Shown: positions 1 through 9,401 of the stretch, one piece after another | Layout of the letters: each line of letters opens with the position of its first letter | How positions within the stretch are numbered: the first letter of the stretch is position 1 | Source: a virus | Strand: one strand, 5' to 3' | Virus record (IMG/VR): IMGVR_UViG_3300042375_000643 | Span: 1-52,817 of that record | Length of the DNA stretch: 52,817 nt | Made by a program: the position numbers and the translations under genes | Notes under the pieces: model-generated | The model's input: only the letters and a program-made list of their open reading frames with translations | What the model was told of the DNA's origin: nothing | The model's database searches: none

Positions 1-1405
1 CAAATATATCATTACCCTTAAAATCTGTTTTAATTTGGTTACTCCAAAAATTACCTTGAATGTCATTTCCTTTAAAGTTATTCATTATTTGATTGTTCTC
101 AAAAAGAAGACCTGAATTATTAACATCCCCAATTGTGTTTAGATTGAAACCATTTAATATTGAATTTTTTCTAAACTCAAAATATATGGTATTAGTATTA
201 AAATTATCTCCTATATTATTAGATGAGAAAACATTACCTGTTGTATTACTTAGAAAATAATTTTTTATTTGATTGTTTAAAAAATTATCTGCTATTGAAT
301 TTGTTTGAAAATTATCTCCTATTACGTTATTAGTAAAACTATTTCCAATAGCAACATTTAAACTAAAATTATTACCTATTTGATTATCTAAAAAGTTTGT
401 ACCAATTATAATGCTTGGATTTGTAAAATCATACCCAATTCTATTTTTAACAAATCCATCAGATGTTGTATTTTCTCTAAATCCACTTAAAATTTCGTTT
501 CCTTGAAATTGTGAACCTATTACATTTAATCTAAATCCGTTAAAAATAGAGTTATTATAAAACTGACTACCTATTACATTTAAACTAAAATTATTATTCA
601 TTACATTGTTATAAGCATCTCCTTGTATTACATTATCGTGACATAAATCTCCAAACTTATTTTCGTAAACTAATGAGCCTATTGTATTATTATAAAAATC
701 TGCTCCTGTTGTATTGTCCCAACAATCATCATCAAATATATTATTTGATAAAATAAAACCTGTATTGTTTAAATCTAAGGTGGTATAAAAGTTCCCTATT
801 TTATTAGAATAACAACCTGTTCCAAAAGTTGGAATATCATCAATGTAAGGATTCCCATTATCTTTAATTACTGTATAAATACCACTTGAAAGTGATGTTT
901 CGTATCGTTTAAATACCACTTGTCTATGGTCATAATCTGTTCTGTTATTAAACTCGTCAATTCTTTCAGTAATTCTACCTTTAGCAGGATTATCTGTAAC
1001 TTCAGTTGCATTCCAAGTAATATCATAAGAGATTTTATCTTGTGGATATAGTGTTGAATAAACTGTAGGGGAGAATCCTGTTGTTGAAATTGCCAACAAT
1101 AATATAGGTTCTGTTGTTCCTGTCTTATAATTACCGATAGTTATTGGGGCACCATTAACATCATAGTTTGGTTGGTCGTAACACGTTTGGAAGTCAGTCA
1201 TTAAATAATAACTTCCTGCGGTTAGTGTTTCACCTGTGGCGAATGAATATAACTCATCGTAAGTTCCTTCGTTATAGTTTGAATTAGTGAATGCCGAATA
1301 TGCTATATGGTATGTATCACCGCTCAATTCTACAGGAAATAATGTATCCGTTGTTACTCCCGAAAGATATGTTAGTTGTCCAATTGTTTTACCTGTTAAT
1401 GACAT
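1..1405 (-). CDS. Beta-helix-type repeat virion protein, C-terminus cut by window edge
   Basis: The minus-strand frame is open from an ATG at 1403-1405 to the left edge, about 468 codons, so the stop lies outside the window. The first ~150 residues (start MSLTGKTIGQLTY) look like a phage structural head domain. From about residue 230 the protein is a long array of ~10-15-residue repeats of the form N-x-I-G-x-x-F-x-x-N (examples NQIGNNFSLN, NNIGDNFNTN). Regular Asn, Ile/Val and Phe spacing is typical of right-handed beta-helix or pentapeptide-like folds used in tail fibres. A TATTTATA motif lies 16 nt upstream of the ATG. It precedes other adhesin-like genes on the same strand, so a fibre or adhesin role is inferred. 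No enzymatic motif is visible. Confidence 0.75.
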   Translation of the reverse strand, partial: MSLTGKTIGQLTYLSGVTTDTLFPVELSGDTYHIAYSAFTNSNYNEGTYDELYSFATGETLTAGSYYLMTDFQTCYDQPNYDVNGAPITIGNYKTGTTEPILLLAISTTGFSPTVYSTLYPQDKISYDITWNATEVTDNPAKGRITERIDEFNNRTDYDHRQVVFKRYETSLSSGIYTVIKDNGNPYIDDIPTFGTGCYSNKIGNFYTTLDLNNTGFILSNNIFDDDCWDNTTGADFYNNTIGSLVYENKFGDLCHDNVIQGDAYNNVMNNNFSLNVIGSQFYNNSIFNGFRLNVIGSQFQGNEILSGFRENTTSDGFVKNRIGYDFTNPSIIIGTNFLDNQIGNNFSLNVAIGNSFTNNVIGDNFQTNSIADNFLNNQIKNYFLSNTTGNVFSSNNIGDNFNTNTIYFEFRKNSILNGFNLNTIGDVNNSGLLFENNQIMNNFKGNDIQGNFWSNQIKTDFKGNDIF

Positions 1406-1421
1406 AATTTGTTTTTTATTT

Positions 1422-1429
1422 TATAAATA
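1422..1429 (-). promoter_or_regulatory. TATTTATA motif, putative phage late promoter
   Basis: The minus strand reads CTATTTATAAAATA, 16 nt before the ATG of the beta-helix repeat gene. It belongs to a set of 15 TATTTATnA motifs found at starts of transcription units in this window. The promoter role is inferred from position and recurrence. Confidence 0.5.
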
Positions 1430-1452
1430 GTTTAATTTTTTAAGATGGATTA

Positions 1453-2442
1453 TCAATACTCTAAATATTCATTATTCCCAACACTTATATATTCATCATT
1501 ACCGATTAAAATTGGGTTAATTAAAATGTCAATTGGTGTTGAAGGTGTAGGAGTTGGTGTAGGAGTACTTGTAAATGTTGGTGTAGGGGTACTTGTAAAT
1601 GTAGGTGTTGGCGTTGGCGTAGGAATAAAAGGAATAACAATAATTTCATATGTACTTCCAACCGGAGTTCCTGATAATTGACTAAAAAACGGCTCTCCTG
1701 TGTAGTTGTTATAATCTTCATTTATTGTAACAATAGTTTGTCCTGATAAACTTCCCAAACTAACCGTAACACCTGTAAATATTGTAATTGGAGAACCACT
1801 ATAAACATTTAGAACATTTTCAAAAGTAACATTTATTTCTTCACTATGTGGACGGTTTAATACTAATGTATAATACGAGATTATTGAACCCGGTTCATAT
1901 TCAACAAAAAGTTCTAAATTTAATGGTTCTAATGTTGGTGTTGGGGTTGGAGTTGATGTTAGTGTCACGGTAGGGGTTAAAGTAATTGTTGGAGTAACAG
2001 TATTTGTTGGAGTAATTGACGGTGTTGGTGCTTTACAAGGGTCAAACGTAGGTGTTGGTGTTCTTGTTGGGGTAACCGTTAGTGTTGGTGTTTGAGTTTT
2101 TGTAACAGTTGGTGTTGGTGTCGGTACTTTACAAGGGTCAAATGTTGGTGTAGGTGTCATTGTTGGAGTAACTGTTGGTGTTGCTGTTCTTGTTATTGTC
2201 GGTGTCGGTGTCGGTGTCGGTGTAGGTTCAGGTACATTCATTATTATAGGACAATCTGACCCTTCAACTAAAATAGTATAAGTTCCGTATACGTTACGAG
2301 GAGGAGATAATAATGTAGGGTCAAACTCATAAGGTAGAATTTGATTACCTAAATTAATCACCACATTAACTTTTGACGGTTTAAATATGATATTTGCTGT
2401 CTCACCAATATGACTTACACTTTGTATTATTATTGAACTCAT
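1453..2442 (-). CDS. PT-linker modular virion protein with duplicated beta-sandwich domain
   Basis: 329 aa. Residues ~1-70 resemble the N-terminal module of the large proteins at 39068-46845 (shared features: INLG, LPY, YGTY, then a Cys). Then come PTPTPT linkers, a domain at ~170-275, and a second PT linker with a short tail. The ~105-residue domain (start EPLNLELFVEYEPGS, end EIIVIPFIP) is almost identical to one in the protein at 39068-41890, ~38 kb away. Its [15 protein letters not shown] core resembles Calx-beta/Ig-type sandwiches, but no family is certain. It lies 3 nt downstream of the papain-like gene and is probably co-transcribed with it. A virion surface protein is inferred. Confidence 0.7.
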   Translation of the reverse strand: MSSIIIQSVSHIGETANIIFKPSKVNVVINLGNQILPYEFDPTLLSPPRNVYGTYTILVEGSDCPIIMNVPEPTPTPTPTPTITRTATPTVTPTMTPTPTFDPCKVPTPTPTVTKTQTPTLTVTPTRTPTPTFDPCKAPTPSITPTNTVTPTITLTPTVTLTSTPTPTPTLEPLNLELFVEYEPGSIISYYTLVLNRPHSEEINVTFENVLNVYSGSPITIFTGVTVSLGSLSGQTIVTINEDYNNYTGEPFFSQLSGTPVGSTYEIIVIPFIPTPTPTPTFTSTPTPTFTSTPTPTPTPSTPIDILINPILIGNDEYISVGNNEYLEY

Positions 2443-2445
2443 CTT

Positions 2446-5367
2446 TTAAAAATTATTTTCAACGGCCAAACATATTTCACCTCGTTCATTTATTAATCTT
2501 GTCATATCTGTAAATGAGATAAATGCGTGACCCGATTTACCCCAAGATTGGCCCCAACTATTCTTTATTCTAAATAATCTATTAACTGTATCAACACCAT
2601 TTATCACATAGGCGTGACCACCAGCCAATGAACCTCCAATACTAATCACTCCATTTGAATTTGGGTAAAACATATTACGATACCAATTAGTACCAACAAC
2701 TACCGGCCCAATTTGTAATAATGTATTTATTAATGTTTGAACATCGTAACCCCAATAATAATTACCAATTTTACGAGTTGTGTTTAAATATTTAGCACCA
2801 CCCCTAACCGAAGTTCCTGCGTAATTCTCACCAGGCCATTGGTCAACTTTTTGAGCTTCTTTATATATTGTTGTCGGATTTACCGGTGGTTGAACACCTA
2901 AATGAACTATAGGTCCGTCAGCAATCCAATGTGCCCAAGCATATCCTACACATTGAGGAGTATTTCCTTGATTTCCCCACCAAACATTAGCATCCCAATA
3001 TCTACTTGTTAATCCAACAATTGTTGGCGTAGGTGTTGGGGTTGGTAAAATACTTCTTGTTTTTGTCGGTGTAATTGTCGGGGTAGGTGTCGGGGTAATA
3101 TTTATTGTTTTTGTTGGTGTTGGAGTAGGTGTTGGTACAAGACTTCTTGTTTTTGTAGGTGTAGGTGTTTTTGTTGGTAAGGGTCGTCTTACAACTCTAG
3201 TTACACTTTTAATTAATTCAAAATGGTCTTTAATTAAATAATTATTATCTCTCTCATCCGGAATATAAATCCTACCTAAATCAAATGGAGGTAGTTCTTC
3301 CGGTGTTGTTATTACATATGTAAAATCATTAACCGGACATACTTCTCCACAATCGGGACAATCTGGATTAAACATATTAAACGTATCTTTTAATAAATTA
3401 AAATTATGTTTAACTTCATCCGCAGATAATGGTTCAACATACATTCTAAATTGAGATATCCCCCCATCAAATGAACCCGCAAAATTTTGTTCCAATAATA
3501 TATCAGTAGTTAACCCGCTAAATGTTGTTCCAACTAAATCATTTGTTGGTAAACACTCAGGGTCTTGAATATAAGTCGTCCCTGTTGTAGATGAGAATGT
3601 CAAATTCTCTCTTAAACCTTGAGTCCCACCACCCCACGAAATATTATAAGGTACCCCAACTTGTTTTTCCTTATCAGTACTTAAAGCTCTTGGAATTATT
3701 TCCTCAAAATCCTCAATAGTATAAAATATCCTACCATTGATGTAGATTTTTAATCTACCTTTTCTATAATCTTTATCAATTAACCATTTTTCATTAAGAT
3801 TAACTAATTGTATTTTTTCTGGGTCTTTACCACAATCTTGTGTATAAGGTACCGTAATTAACGACACGGAATTATCGGCTAAACCATCTAATAATTTTTC
3901 CTCACTAATATCTCCAATACCACCTCTATACCATAAATCACAACTATCTAACCAAGTATATCTTTCCCAAACGGCAGTAATGTGAAACCAATGTTCCAAA
4001 TCTAAATACGATGGGTTATGTTGTAAACAATATGGGTAAATCGGTGGTGAACAATAGTTGTCTATTGTATATCCTGTTGTGTAAGTAATACCTGTTGTCG
4101 AACAAGTTCCACTAGTTTCACAACCTCCAGTAAATCTTAATACTCTTACACCTATTTGAGGATTATTTGGACTACCACATAATTTGAAAGCCAATGCGTT
4201 TGACATTGAATCAAATAATGGGTCGATTTCACAAGTATTTTCAACAGAACCAGGGTTTAAATTACAATCAATACAAGGATTACAATCGTTACAAGTTGTA
4301 CATATTAAACAAGTACATCCCGGTGTACAAGCACTGATTGTTTCACAATTTGATGGTGATGGTACCGGAGTAGGTGTTGGTGTCGGAGTAGGACTTGGGA
4401 TTGGACAATCGTGTGATTTATATTCCCACCCACAAGTAATACAACCGTCACAATCTGATTTGGTCGGTCTTGGAGGATAAACATATATACATCTACTATT
4501 TACTACCGAATTATCACAACAAGCACAAGTCGTTAAACCTGTAACTTCAGATGTAACTCTTGTATAACCTGTTAGACATCTTGGATGCCCGTCAGCATAA
4601 TGATAAAATTTATTTTCAGCACGAGCCCCAAAATAAAAAAACATATCTTTATTGTTTGGGTAAATTTCATTTAAAGTTGTTTCCCCACTGCTCGGTGAAT
4701 ATTCATTGAATAATCTTGGTTTTAATAACATTTCAACCGACCATCCTTTATTCATCCTTTCAGGGAATATATCATAGTCGTATCCAAATAATCTATAGAA
4801 TCCCTGATAGAATCCACCATATAATTCGTGGTATCTACCTACACTATCATTCTTACTAACAACCTCATATAATATAGTATCGTCAAATCCTGAGAATCTA
4901 ACATTAGAACTAGTATAACCTGTAACTTGGAATAATTTTAATCTTCTATCAAATGATAATCTATCAAATTTAGTATAGTCATTAATCCCATTAGTGAATG
5001 TTATTGATTGTCCTGTCATTGATTCAACCAATCCGTTGTCAATACCTGTTAGACCAATGTCACAAGATGTCCCTGCTGTTACACAACTTAAATCTATATT
5101 CTCGGGGTTATAATAATTTTTTGAAACAAAAATATTATTAAAGTCATATTCCTTATAATATAATGAAATTGGTTGTACCGATATTGAATCGTTAATATCA
5201 AAATTAATAGGTAATCTGTTACCATATGTTTCGGCAATTAAATAAGGTGAGAAAACCACTTCTTCTTTGTAGTTTCTTTCATCAGTAGATAACGTCATAT
5301 CACTAACGTCTAACGCTAATTTTACCCCCCAATTTGGTTTCGGAAATTGATTTATATTTTGACTCAC
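2446..5367 (-). CDS. LamG/PT-linker virion protein with C-terminal papain-like (C1) peptidase
   Basis: 973 aa with a GTG start at 5365-5367; no in-frame ATG fits the N-terminus. Residues ~1-710 are a structural region with Cys-rich insertions (~275-400) and a LamG/concanavalin-like part ([10 protein letters not shown], then [15 protein letters not shown]). PT-rich linkers fill ~740-785. Residues ~788-973 match papain-family peptidases: Gln800 (NQG, oxyanion hole) is exactly six residues before the nucleophile Cys806, as in papain. His918 lies in [11 protein letters not shown] and Asn936 in [13 protein letters not shown]. No propeptide is apparent. The domain sits at the tip of a modular structural protein, so it probably acts on host surface or extracellular proteins, or in virion processing; this is inference. 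A putative late promoter precedes the gene. Confidence 0.85.
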   Translation of the reverse strand: MSQNINQFPKPNWGVKLALDVSDMTLSTDERNYKEEVVFSPYLIAETYGNRLPINFDINDSISVQPISLYYKEYDFNNIFVSKNYYNPENIDLSCVTAGTSCDIGLTGIDNGLVESMTGQSITFTNGINDYTKFDRLSFDRRLKLFQVTGYTSSNVRFSGFDDTILYEVVSKNDSVGRYHELYGGFYQGFYRLFGYDYDIFPERMNKGWSVEMLLKPRLFNEYSPSSGETTLNEIYPNNKDMFFYFGARAENKFYHYADGHPRCLTGYTRVTSEVTGLTTCACCDNSVVNSRCIYVYPPRPTKSDCDGCITCGWEYKSHDCPIPSPTPTPTPTPVPSPSNCETISACTPGCTCLICTTCNDCNPCIDCNLNPGSVENTCEIDPLFDSMSNALAFKLCGSPNNPQIGVRVLRFTGGCETSGTCSTTGITYTTGYTIDNYCSPPIYPYCLQHNPSYLDLEHWFHITAVWERYTWLDSCDLWYRGGIGDISEEKLLDGLADNSVSLITVPYTQDCGKDPEKIQLVNLNEKWLIDKDYRKGRLKIYINGRIFYTIEDFEEIIPRALSTDKEKQVGVPYNISWGGGTQGLRENLTFSSTTGTTYIQDPECLPTNDLVGTTFSGLTTDILLEQNFAGSFDGGISQFRMYVEPLSADEVKHNFNLLKDTFNMFNPDCPDCGEVCPVNDFTYVITTPEELPPFDLGRIYIPDERDNNYLIKDHFELIKSVTRVVRRPLPTKTPTPTKTRSLVPTPTPTPTKTINITPTPTPTITPTKTRSILPTPTPTPTIVGLTSRYWDANVWWGNQGNTPQCVGYAWAHWIADGPIVHLGVQPPVNPTTIYKEAQKVDQWPGENYAGTSVRGGAKYLNTTRKIGNYYWGYDVQTLINTLLQIGPVVVGTNWYRNMFYPNSNGVISIGGSLAGGHAYVINGVDTVNRLFRIKNSWGQSWGKSGHAFISFTDMTRLINERGEICLAVENNF

Positions 5368-5379
5368 AATCTTTTTTAT

Positions 5380-5387
5380 GATAAATA
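5380..5387 (-). promoter_or_regulatory. TATTTATCA motif, putative late promoter (leftward)
   Basis: The minus strand reads GACTATTTATCATAAAAAAG, 13 nt upstream of the GTG start of the papain-like gene. A rightward copy at 5401-5408 serves the divergent gene, so the 55-nt spacer holds one motif per direction. Confidence 0.5.
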
Positions 5388-5400
5388 GTCAGAAACGAAG

Positions 5401-5408
5401 TATTTATA
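5401..5408 (+). promoter_or_regulatory. TATTTATA motif, putative late promoter (rightward)
   Basis: TATTTATATATAAAAAG ends shortly before the ATG at 5423, with 14 nt between motif and start. It is the first element of the rightward unit 5423-8060. Confidence 0.5.
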
Positions 5409-5422
5409 TATAAAAAGTTGAT

Positions 5423-6259
5423 ATGATTAATTTTAATACCGAATATTTTGGAAACAATTGTTATTTCTATATTAAAGATAGAGGTAACAAAATATCCCTT
5501 TATTATAATGTGGCAGACACTTTAACAGAATCAAGAAAGTCTGACGATAAACTTGAGTTTGATAAAAAAGACGAAAAAAAAGTTAAAGGAGTGGTTTCCG
5601 CAGCATTAAAAACAAAATCAAAAGTAACAAAGAAAGGTTTGGATAAAAAACTTAAAGGTCTTAAATCCAAAGAAGAAATTGATGAACTAGTTGATGAAGA
5701 TGGTGGTTTATTAGGTTCAAGAATTCCGGATATTAACCACACACTATCACCTAGAAAAACTACTGACCAATATGTTGTTATGGCTAGAACTACAAACGAC
5801 CCTGTTACAAGAGGTTATAGAGTCTATTATGGTGAAGGTAAAGAAAGTTCTGAAGAAGTTATTAATGAGATTGATTATTCTGAAGCCTTTGGTTATGAAG
5901 AAACAAAAGATATGGACTATAAAGACACTGTTAAAACTCTTGAAGAAATGGGTGTTGAAAATGCTGAGGAAAGAGCAGAAGAATTTGGCAAACTTCCAAA
6001 AGCAGAAGTTGAAGATGGTGAATTAAGACAAAGATTATCCGAAAAAGAAACATTAGAAGAACGTCAACATAGATTAATGAAAAAAATGGTCGAAGATATT
6101 TTAACCAAAAAACCTAAAACAGATTCTGATATAATTAAAAATACTGGTGTTAGTAAAATTTTAAAGAAAAACCTTAAAGCAATAAAAAATATTGCAGATA
6201 AAGAAGGTATTAGTATCAATATGTTAATAAAAGCTTTAAAATCATCCGACAATGAATAG
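5423..6259 (+). CDS. Unrecognised lysine/glutamate-rich protein
   Basis: 278 aa, no family recognised. A short ordered N-terminus (YFGNNCYFYIKDRGNKISLYY) is followed by a Lys-rich segment (~50-85), a middle part with RTTNDPVTRGYRVYYG, and a strongly charged helical C-terminal half (EERAEEFGKLPKAE, then LEERQHRLMKKMVEDIL). The last ~50 residues look helical. It is first gene of a rightward unit with a putative late promoter, and its TAG stop overlaps the next ATG by 8 nt. A virion or virion-assembly role is suggested only by the promoter class. Confidence 0.7.
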   Translation: MINFNTEYFGNNCYFYIKDRGNKISLYYNVADTLTESRKSDDKLEFDKKDEKKVKGVVSAALKTKSKVTKKGLDKKLKGLKSKEEIDELVDEDGGLLGSRIPDINHTLSPRKTTDQYVVMARTTNDPVTRGYRVYYGEGKESSEEVINEIDYSEAFGYEETKDMDYKDTVKTLEEMGVENAEERAEEFGKLPKAEVEDGELRQRLSEKETLEERQHRLMKKMVEDILTKKPKTDSDIIKNTGVSKILKKNLKAIKNIADKEGISINMLIKALKSSDNE

Positions 6260-6722
6260 TGATTTATACGGAAAAGTTTTTGATGTCCCTCAAGATGTTG
6301 TAGATTATCTACACCAATGTCATTCGGCAGCCGGAGACGTTGATGAAACAACTGAAGGATATAAAAGAAACAAAGATTTAAGAGAAAAGAAACAAGTCAC
6401 TTACCAACAACTTAAACGAATGAAGAATTGGTTTGATGAGTTCAGTGGTCACGAAGATGAAGTACCTCACATTTTAAATGGTGGACATTATGTAAAAAGT
6501 TGGGTTAACAATACTTTACAAGGTAAAAGAGATGATATTGAAACGTCAAACCAAACTAAATCAATTGTATTACCAAATCAACAAATAGATACTCACGATA
6601 AAAATGATGTAAGAACAATGAATAGACCAAGTAAAAGTCATAGTTCATCTGTTAATCAATATAATACCGATATTACAGAAAACTTAAAAAGAATAAACGA
6701 ACTAATAAAAAAAATATTATAA
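6252..6722 (+). CDS. Unrecognised conserved-looking protein
   Basis: 156 aa. The ATG overlaps the end of the preceding gene (ATGAATAG), a translational-coupling arrangement. The first ~100 residues look folded (VPQDVVDYLHQCH, RMKNWFDEFSGHEDEVPHI, GHYVKSWVNNTL). The C-terminal third is polar and ends in a short helix (ENLKRINELIKKIL). No enzymatic motif is visible and the function is unknown. Confidence 0.7.
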   Translation: MNSDLYGKVFDVPQDVVDYLHQCHSAAGDVDETTEGYKRNKDLREKKQVTYQQLKRMKNWFDEFSGHEDEVPHILNGGHYVKSWVNNTLQGKRDDIETSNQTKSIVLPNQQIDTHDKNDVRTMNRPSKSHSSSVNQYNTDITENLKRINELIKKIL

Positions 6723-6723
6723 T

Positions 6724-7020
6724 ATGGCAAATTTAGAACCTTTAGATTTCGCACAACCGGATAATAAATTATCCCAAATCGCAGCTGCTCAAAGAGCGTT
6801 ATTATTCCCAAAAAACGATTATAAAGACACTGCTAACGAATACTCAGCAGTTAACCCTGACGCTCTTGCAACTGGAGATGCTCAAGGTAAAGGTACAGGT
6901 GGGGACTTAGATACTAATAATGAAAGTGCCGGAGCAATCCAAGATATCCTTGAAAGAAAATCAGAACTTGTATTTAACCAATATAAATCAAATTCTCCAT
7001 ATACAACACCGAGTGCGTAA
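6724..7020 (+). CDS. Small unrecognised protein
   Basis: 98 aa, starting 1 nt after the preceding stop. Composition is polar, with an Ala/Asp/Gly-rich middle and little predicted order except ILERKSELVFNQY near the C-terminus. Its TAA overlaps the next ATG (TAATG). Function unknown. Confidence 0.65.
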   Translation: MANLEPLDFAQPDNKLSQIAAAQRALLFPKNDYKDTANEYSAVNPDALATGDAQGKGTGGDLDTNNESAGAIQDILERKSELVFNQYKSNSPYTTPSA

Positions 7021-7439
7021 TGAAACTTTACAACACATTTAAATCTCTTATTTTAGAAGTAGCGTCTGTCGACTCAATTGTCAGCGCTATAAAAAATAAA
7101 GATAGAATTGTCGTATACTACGATGGTGATGAACCGGGTGGTCGTGGTTTAAGAACTATTGAACCAGTTTGTTTCGGATATTCTAAAGCCGGTAACCCTG
7201 TGTTACGAGCTTGGGATAATGAAGGAGCATCTCACACCGCTTACAAAGGTGAACAACCTTTACCAGGGTGGAGATTATTCAGAGCCGACAAAATCGCATC
7301 ATTCAAACCAACGGGTGAGAAATTTAACGAACCAAAACCGGGATATAATCCAAGAGGTGATAAAGGTATGACAAGAGTTATTATAAACGCAGTTTTTGGT
7401 CAACCAACAGAAGAACCGACAACTGAACCAATACAGTAA
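7020..7439 (+). CDS. Small WYL-like (SH3-type barrel) protein
   Basis: 139 aa. Residues ~15-100 have the strand pattern of a WYL-type domain: DRIVVYYDGDEPGGRGLRTI, an EPVCFGYSKAGNPVLRAW strand pair, and a closing LFRADKIASF that resembles the final strand of WYL domains. WYL domains bind ligands such as nucleotides or nucleic acid in bacterial regulators. This copy has no HTH and stands alone. The match is by eye and could be a generic small barrel. The C-terminus is disordered and Thr/Pro/Glu-rich. The gene overlaps its upstream neighbour by TAATG. Confidence 0.5.
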   Translation: MKLYNTFKSLILEVASVDSIVSAIKNKDRIVVYYDGDEPGGRGLRTIEPVCFGYSKAGNPVLRAWDNEGASHTAYKGEQPLPGWRLFRADKIASFKPTGEKFNEPKPGYNPRGDKGMTRVIINAVFGQPTEEPTTEPIQ

Positions 7440-7442
7440 AAT

Positions 7443-8060
7443 ATGAATAGTGAAGCTGATTTAATTCAAAAATTAATGATATCCAAACAAATAATGGATA
7501 AACACAATCAAACACCAAGAGGTAATATGCCATCAATGGACTCATATAGTTCACCTGAAGTAGAATCTTACGAACCGGTTGGGGCAAAATATAACATCCC
7601 ACAAGAATTCTTACAAGAATCTCAATCAAATGAACCATACTTATCATCAATTCCAAAAACTCCAACAATGCCACAAGCAATGACTAAAGATAGAGTTATG
7701 TCATCAAATCTTCCTGATGAAATCAAAAGATTAATGATTGAGCACCCAATTGAAGTTCCAAACTCAATGGGAGGGGGGGCAACATTATCTAATGACTTAG
7801 TCGAGAAAGCAGCAAGATTAATGAACACTGACGCTAGAGGTAATCAACCAAAACAAAGAGTTCAAGAACAATCTCAACCTCAACAATCAAACTTTAATAT
7901 GAAAGAATTAAAGTCTATGCTTCGTGAAGTTGTAGAGGAAGTCTTACAAGAAAACGGAATTTTATCAGAATCTGAACAAAAATCTAATGAAGTCTTTTCT
8001 TTTAAAGTTGGAAAACATATATTTGAAGGTAAGGTTACTAAGATAAAAAAAATCTCTTAA
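7443..8060 (+). CDS. Unrecognised protein, last gene of the 5423-8060 unit
   Basis: 205 aa. The first ~145 residues are mostly polar and probably disordered (Gln/Pro/Ser-rich). A helix follows (MKELKSMLREVVEEVLQENG), then a short beta segment at the C-terminus (VFSFKVGKHIFEGKVTKIKKI). The gene is followed directly by a hairpin terminator. Function unknown; co-transcription with the four preceding genes is likely from the tight spacing. Confidence 0.65.
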   Translation: MNSEADLIQKLMISKQIMDKHNQTPRGNMPSMDSYSSPEVESYEPVGAKYNIPQEFLQESQSNEPYLSSIPKTPTMPQAMTKDRVMSSNLPDEIKRLMIEHPIEVPNSMGGGATLSNDLVEKAARLMNTDARGNQPKQRVQEQSQPQQSNFNMKELKSMLREVVEEVLQENGILSESEQKSNEVFSFKVGKHIFEGKVTKIKKIS

Positions 8061-8080
8061 CTTTATTTACTCTCAAGATT

Positions 8081-8112
8081 AACCCTCATCTACCAAGTTG
8101 AGGGTTTTTTAT
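8081..8112 (+). terminator. Intrinsic terminator after the 5423-8060 unit
   Basis: AACCCTCA (8081-8088) pairs with TGAGGGTT (8099-8106) across a 10-nt loop and runs into a T tract. It separates the putative late unit from the glycosyltransferase operon. Confidence 0.8.
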
Positions 8113-8121
8113 TTTATATGG

Positions 8122-8152
8122 TTGATATTGTTTTTATTTCTTCTTATATTTT
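8122..8152 (+). promoter_or_regulatory. Putative host-type (Bacteroidetes) promoter
   Basis: TTG at 8122-8124, a 20-nt spacer, then TATATTTT at 8145-8152. This resembles the Bacteroidetes -33 TTG / -7 TAnnTTTG pattern; the final G of the consensus is absent. It lies 18 nt upstream of the ATG at 8171 and directly after a terminator. No TATTTATnA motif is present here. Confidence 0.5.
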
Positions 8153-8170
8153 CGGATATAATTTAAGAAT

Positions 8171-9391
8171 ATGAAAGAAAAAATTAATGTATTAGTATTA
8201 CCCTCAGATAAAACAGGTGTTGGGAAATTTAGGTCTATTGACCCACACGTATTTTTACAAAACTTATATCCTGATGACTTCCACGTAGATATCGACTACG
8301 AACCTCAAATGAACAATATTGGATATTGGAAGAAATATCAGATAATCCACGCTCACAGAACTATTGGTAACGATTATGATAATTCGCCAAGGTTAATTGA
8401 ATGGTTAAAATCGTTAGGTATTGTTGTTATTATAGATTTGGACGATTATTGGTTACCAACCGTAGACCACCCAATTCACAGTATTATTGTTCAAAATAAA
8501 ATTGACGAGAAAATTAAAGCAAATTTAAAAGTTGCTTCATATGTTACAACAACCACCGATATATTTGCAAATGAAATAAGAAAGATAAATAAAAATGTCC
8601 TTGTTTTTCCAAACGCAATTAATCCAAAAGAACCACAATTTAATCAACCAACCCCACCATCTGATAAAATTAGAATAGGATGGTTAGGTGGGTCTTCTCA
8701 CCTACAAGATTTAAACCTGTTAGGAGGGTTTGTTCAAAAAAATCAAGACATTAACGATAAATTACAATATGTTATTTGTGGGTTTGATACTAGAGGAACA
8801 GTTACTGAAATCAACCCTCAAACTAAAGAACAAAAACAACGACCTATTTTGCCACACGAAACCGTTTGGGTAAAATATGAAGAAATCTTTACAAATAATT
8901 ATAAAACAACTGATGAGGAGTATAAGAAATTTTTATTAACTTATAAGGAAGAAGAATATAAATCAAATATTGAATTACCTTATTTAAGAGTTTGGACAAA
9001 ACCCGTTACAAGTTACGCTATGAATTATTCAAAGTTTGACATATCTTTAGCACCAATTAAAAATCACGTCTTTAATAGAATGAAATCTCAATTAAAAGTT
9101 ATTGAGGCGGGGTTTTATAAAAAGGCGTTAATCGCATCTGAGATTGGACCATATACTATTGATTTAGTACATTGTTTAAAAAATGGAGAGTTTAATGATA
9201 ATGGTAATGCTATTTTAATCCCTGAATCAAGAAATCATAGTGATTGGTCTAAATCAATTAAAAAATTAGTTCAAAATCCTGAAATGATTACAGAGTTAGG
9301 TGAAAGATTATATAACACAGTAAAAGACAAATACGACCTTAATAAGGTTACAGATGAAAGAGCCTCTTGGTACAAAAGTTTAATTAATTAA
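8171..9391 (+). CDS. GT4-like (GT-B) glycosyltransferase
   Basis: 406 aa. It has the two-Rossmann GT-B layout: an N-terminal half with IIHAHRTIGND and VVIIDLDDYWLP, and a C-terminal half opening with IRIGWLGGSSHLQDL. Later segments KSQLKVIEAGFYKKALIASE and LIPESRNHSDWSKSI match the donor-binding region of family-4 glycosyltransferases. It heads a rightward operon of glycan genes after a terminator and a host-type promoter. The likely role is transfer of a sugar from an activated donor onto a host glycan, phage DNA or virion protein; the acceptor cannot be read from the sequence. Confidence 0.75.
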   Translation: MKEKINVLVLPSDKTGVGKFRSIDPHVFLQNLYPDDFHVDIDYEPQMNNIGYWKKYQIIHAHRTIGNDYDNSPRLIEWLKSLGIVVIIDLDDYWLPTVDHPIHSIIVQNKIDEKIKANLKVASYVTTTTDIFANEIRKINKNVLVFPNAINPKEPQFNQPTPPSDKIRIGWLGGSSHLQDLNLLGGFVQKNQDINDKLQYVICGFDTRGTVTEINPQTKEQKQRPILPHETVWVKYEEIFTNNYKTTDEEYKKFLLTYKEEEYKSNIELPYLRVWTKPVTSYAMNYSKFDISLAPIKNHVFNRMKSQLKVIEAGFYKKALIASEIGPYTIDLVHCLKNGEFNDNGNAILIPESRNHSDWSKSIKKLVQNPEMITELGERLYNTVKDKYDLNKVTDERASWYKSLIN

Positions 9392-9401
9392 AACATAACA
9401 A

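Noticed and set aside
7159-7371. Second rightward frame inside the WYL-like gene
   Set aside because: Overlaps the better-supported gene that is coupled by TAATG; composition and start context are poor.
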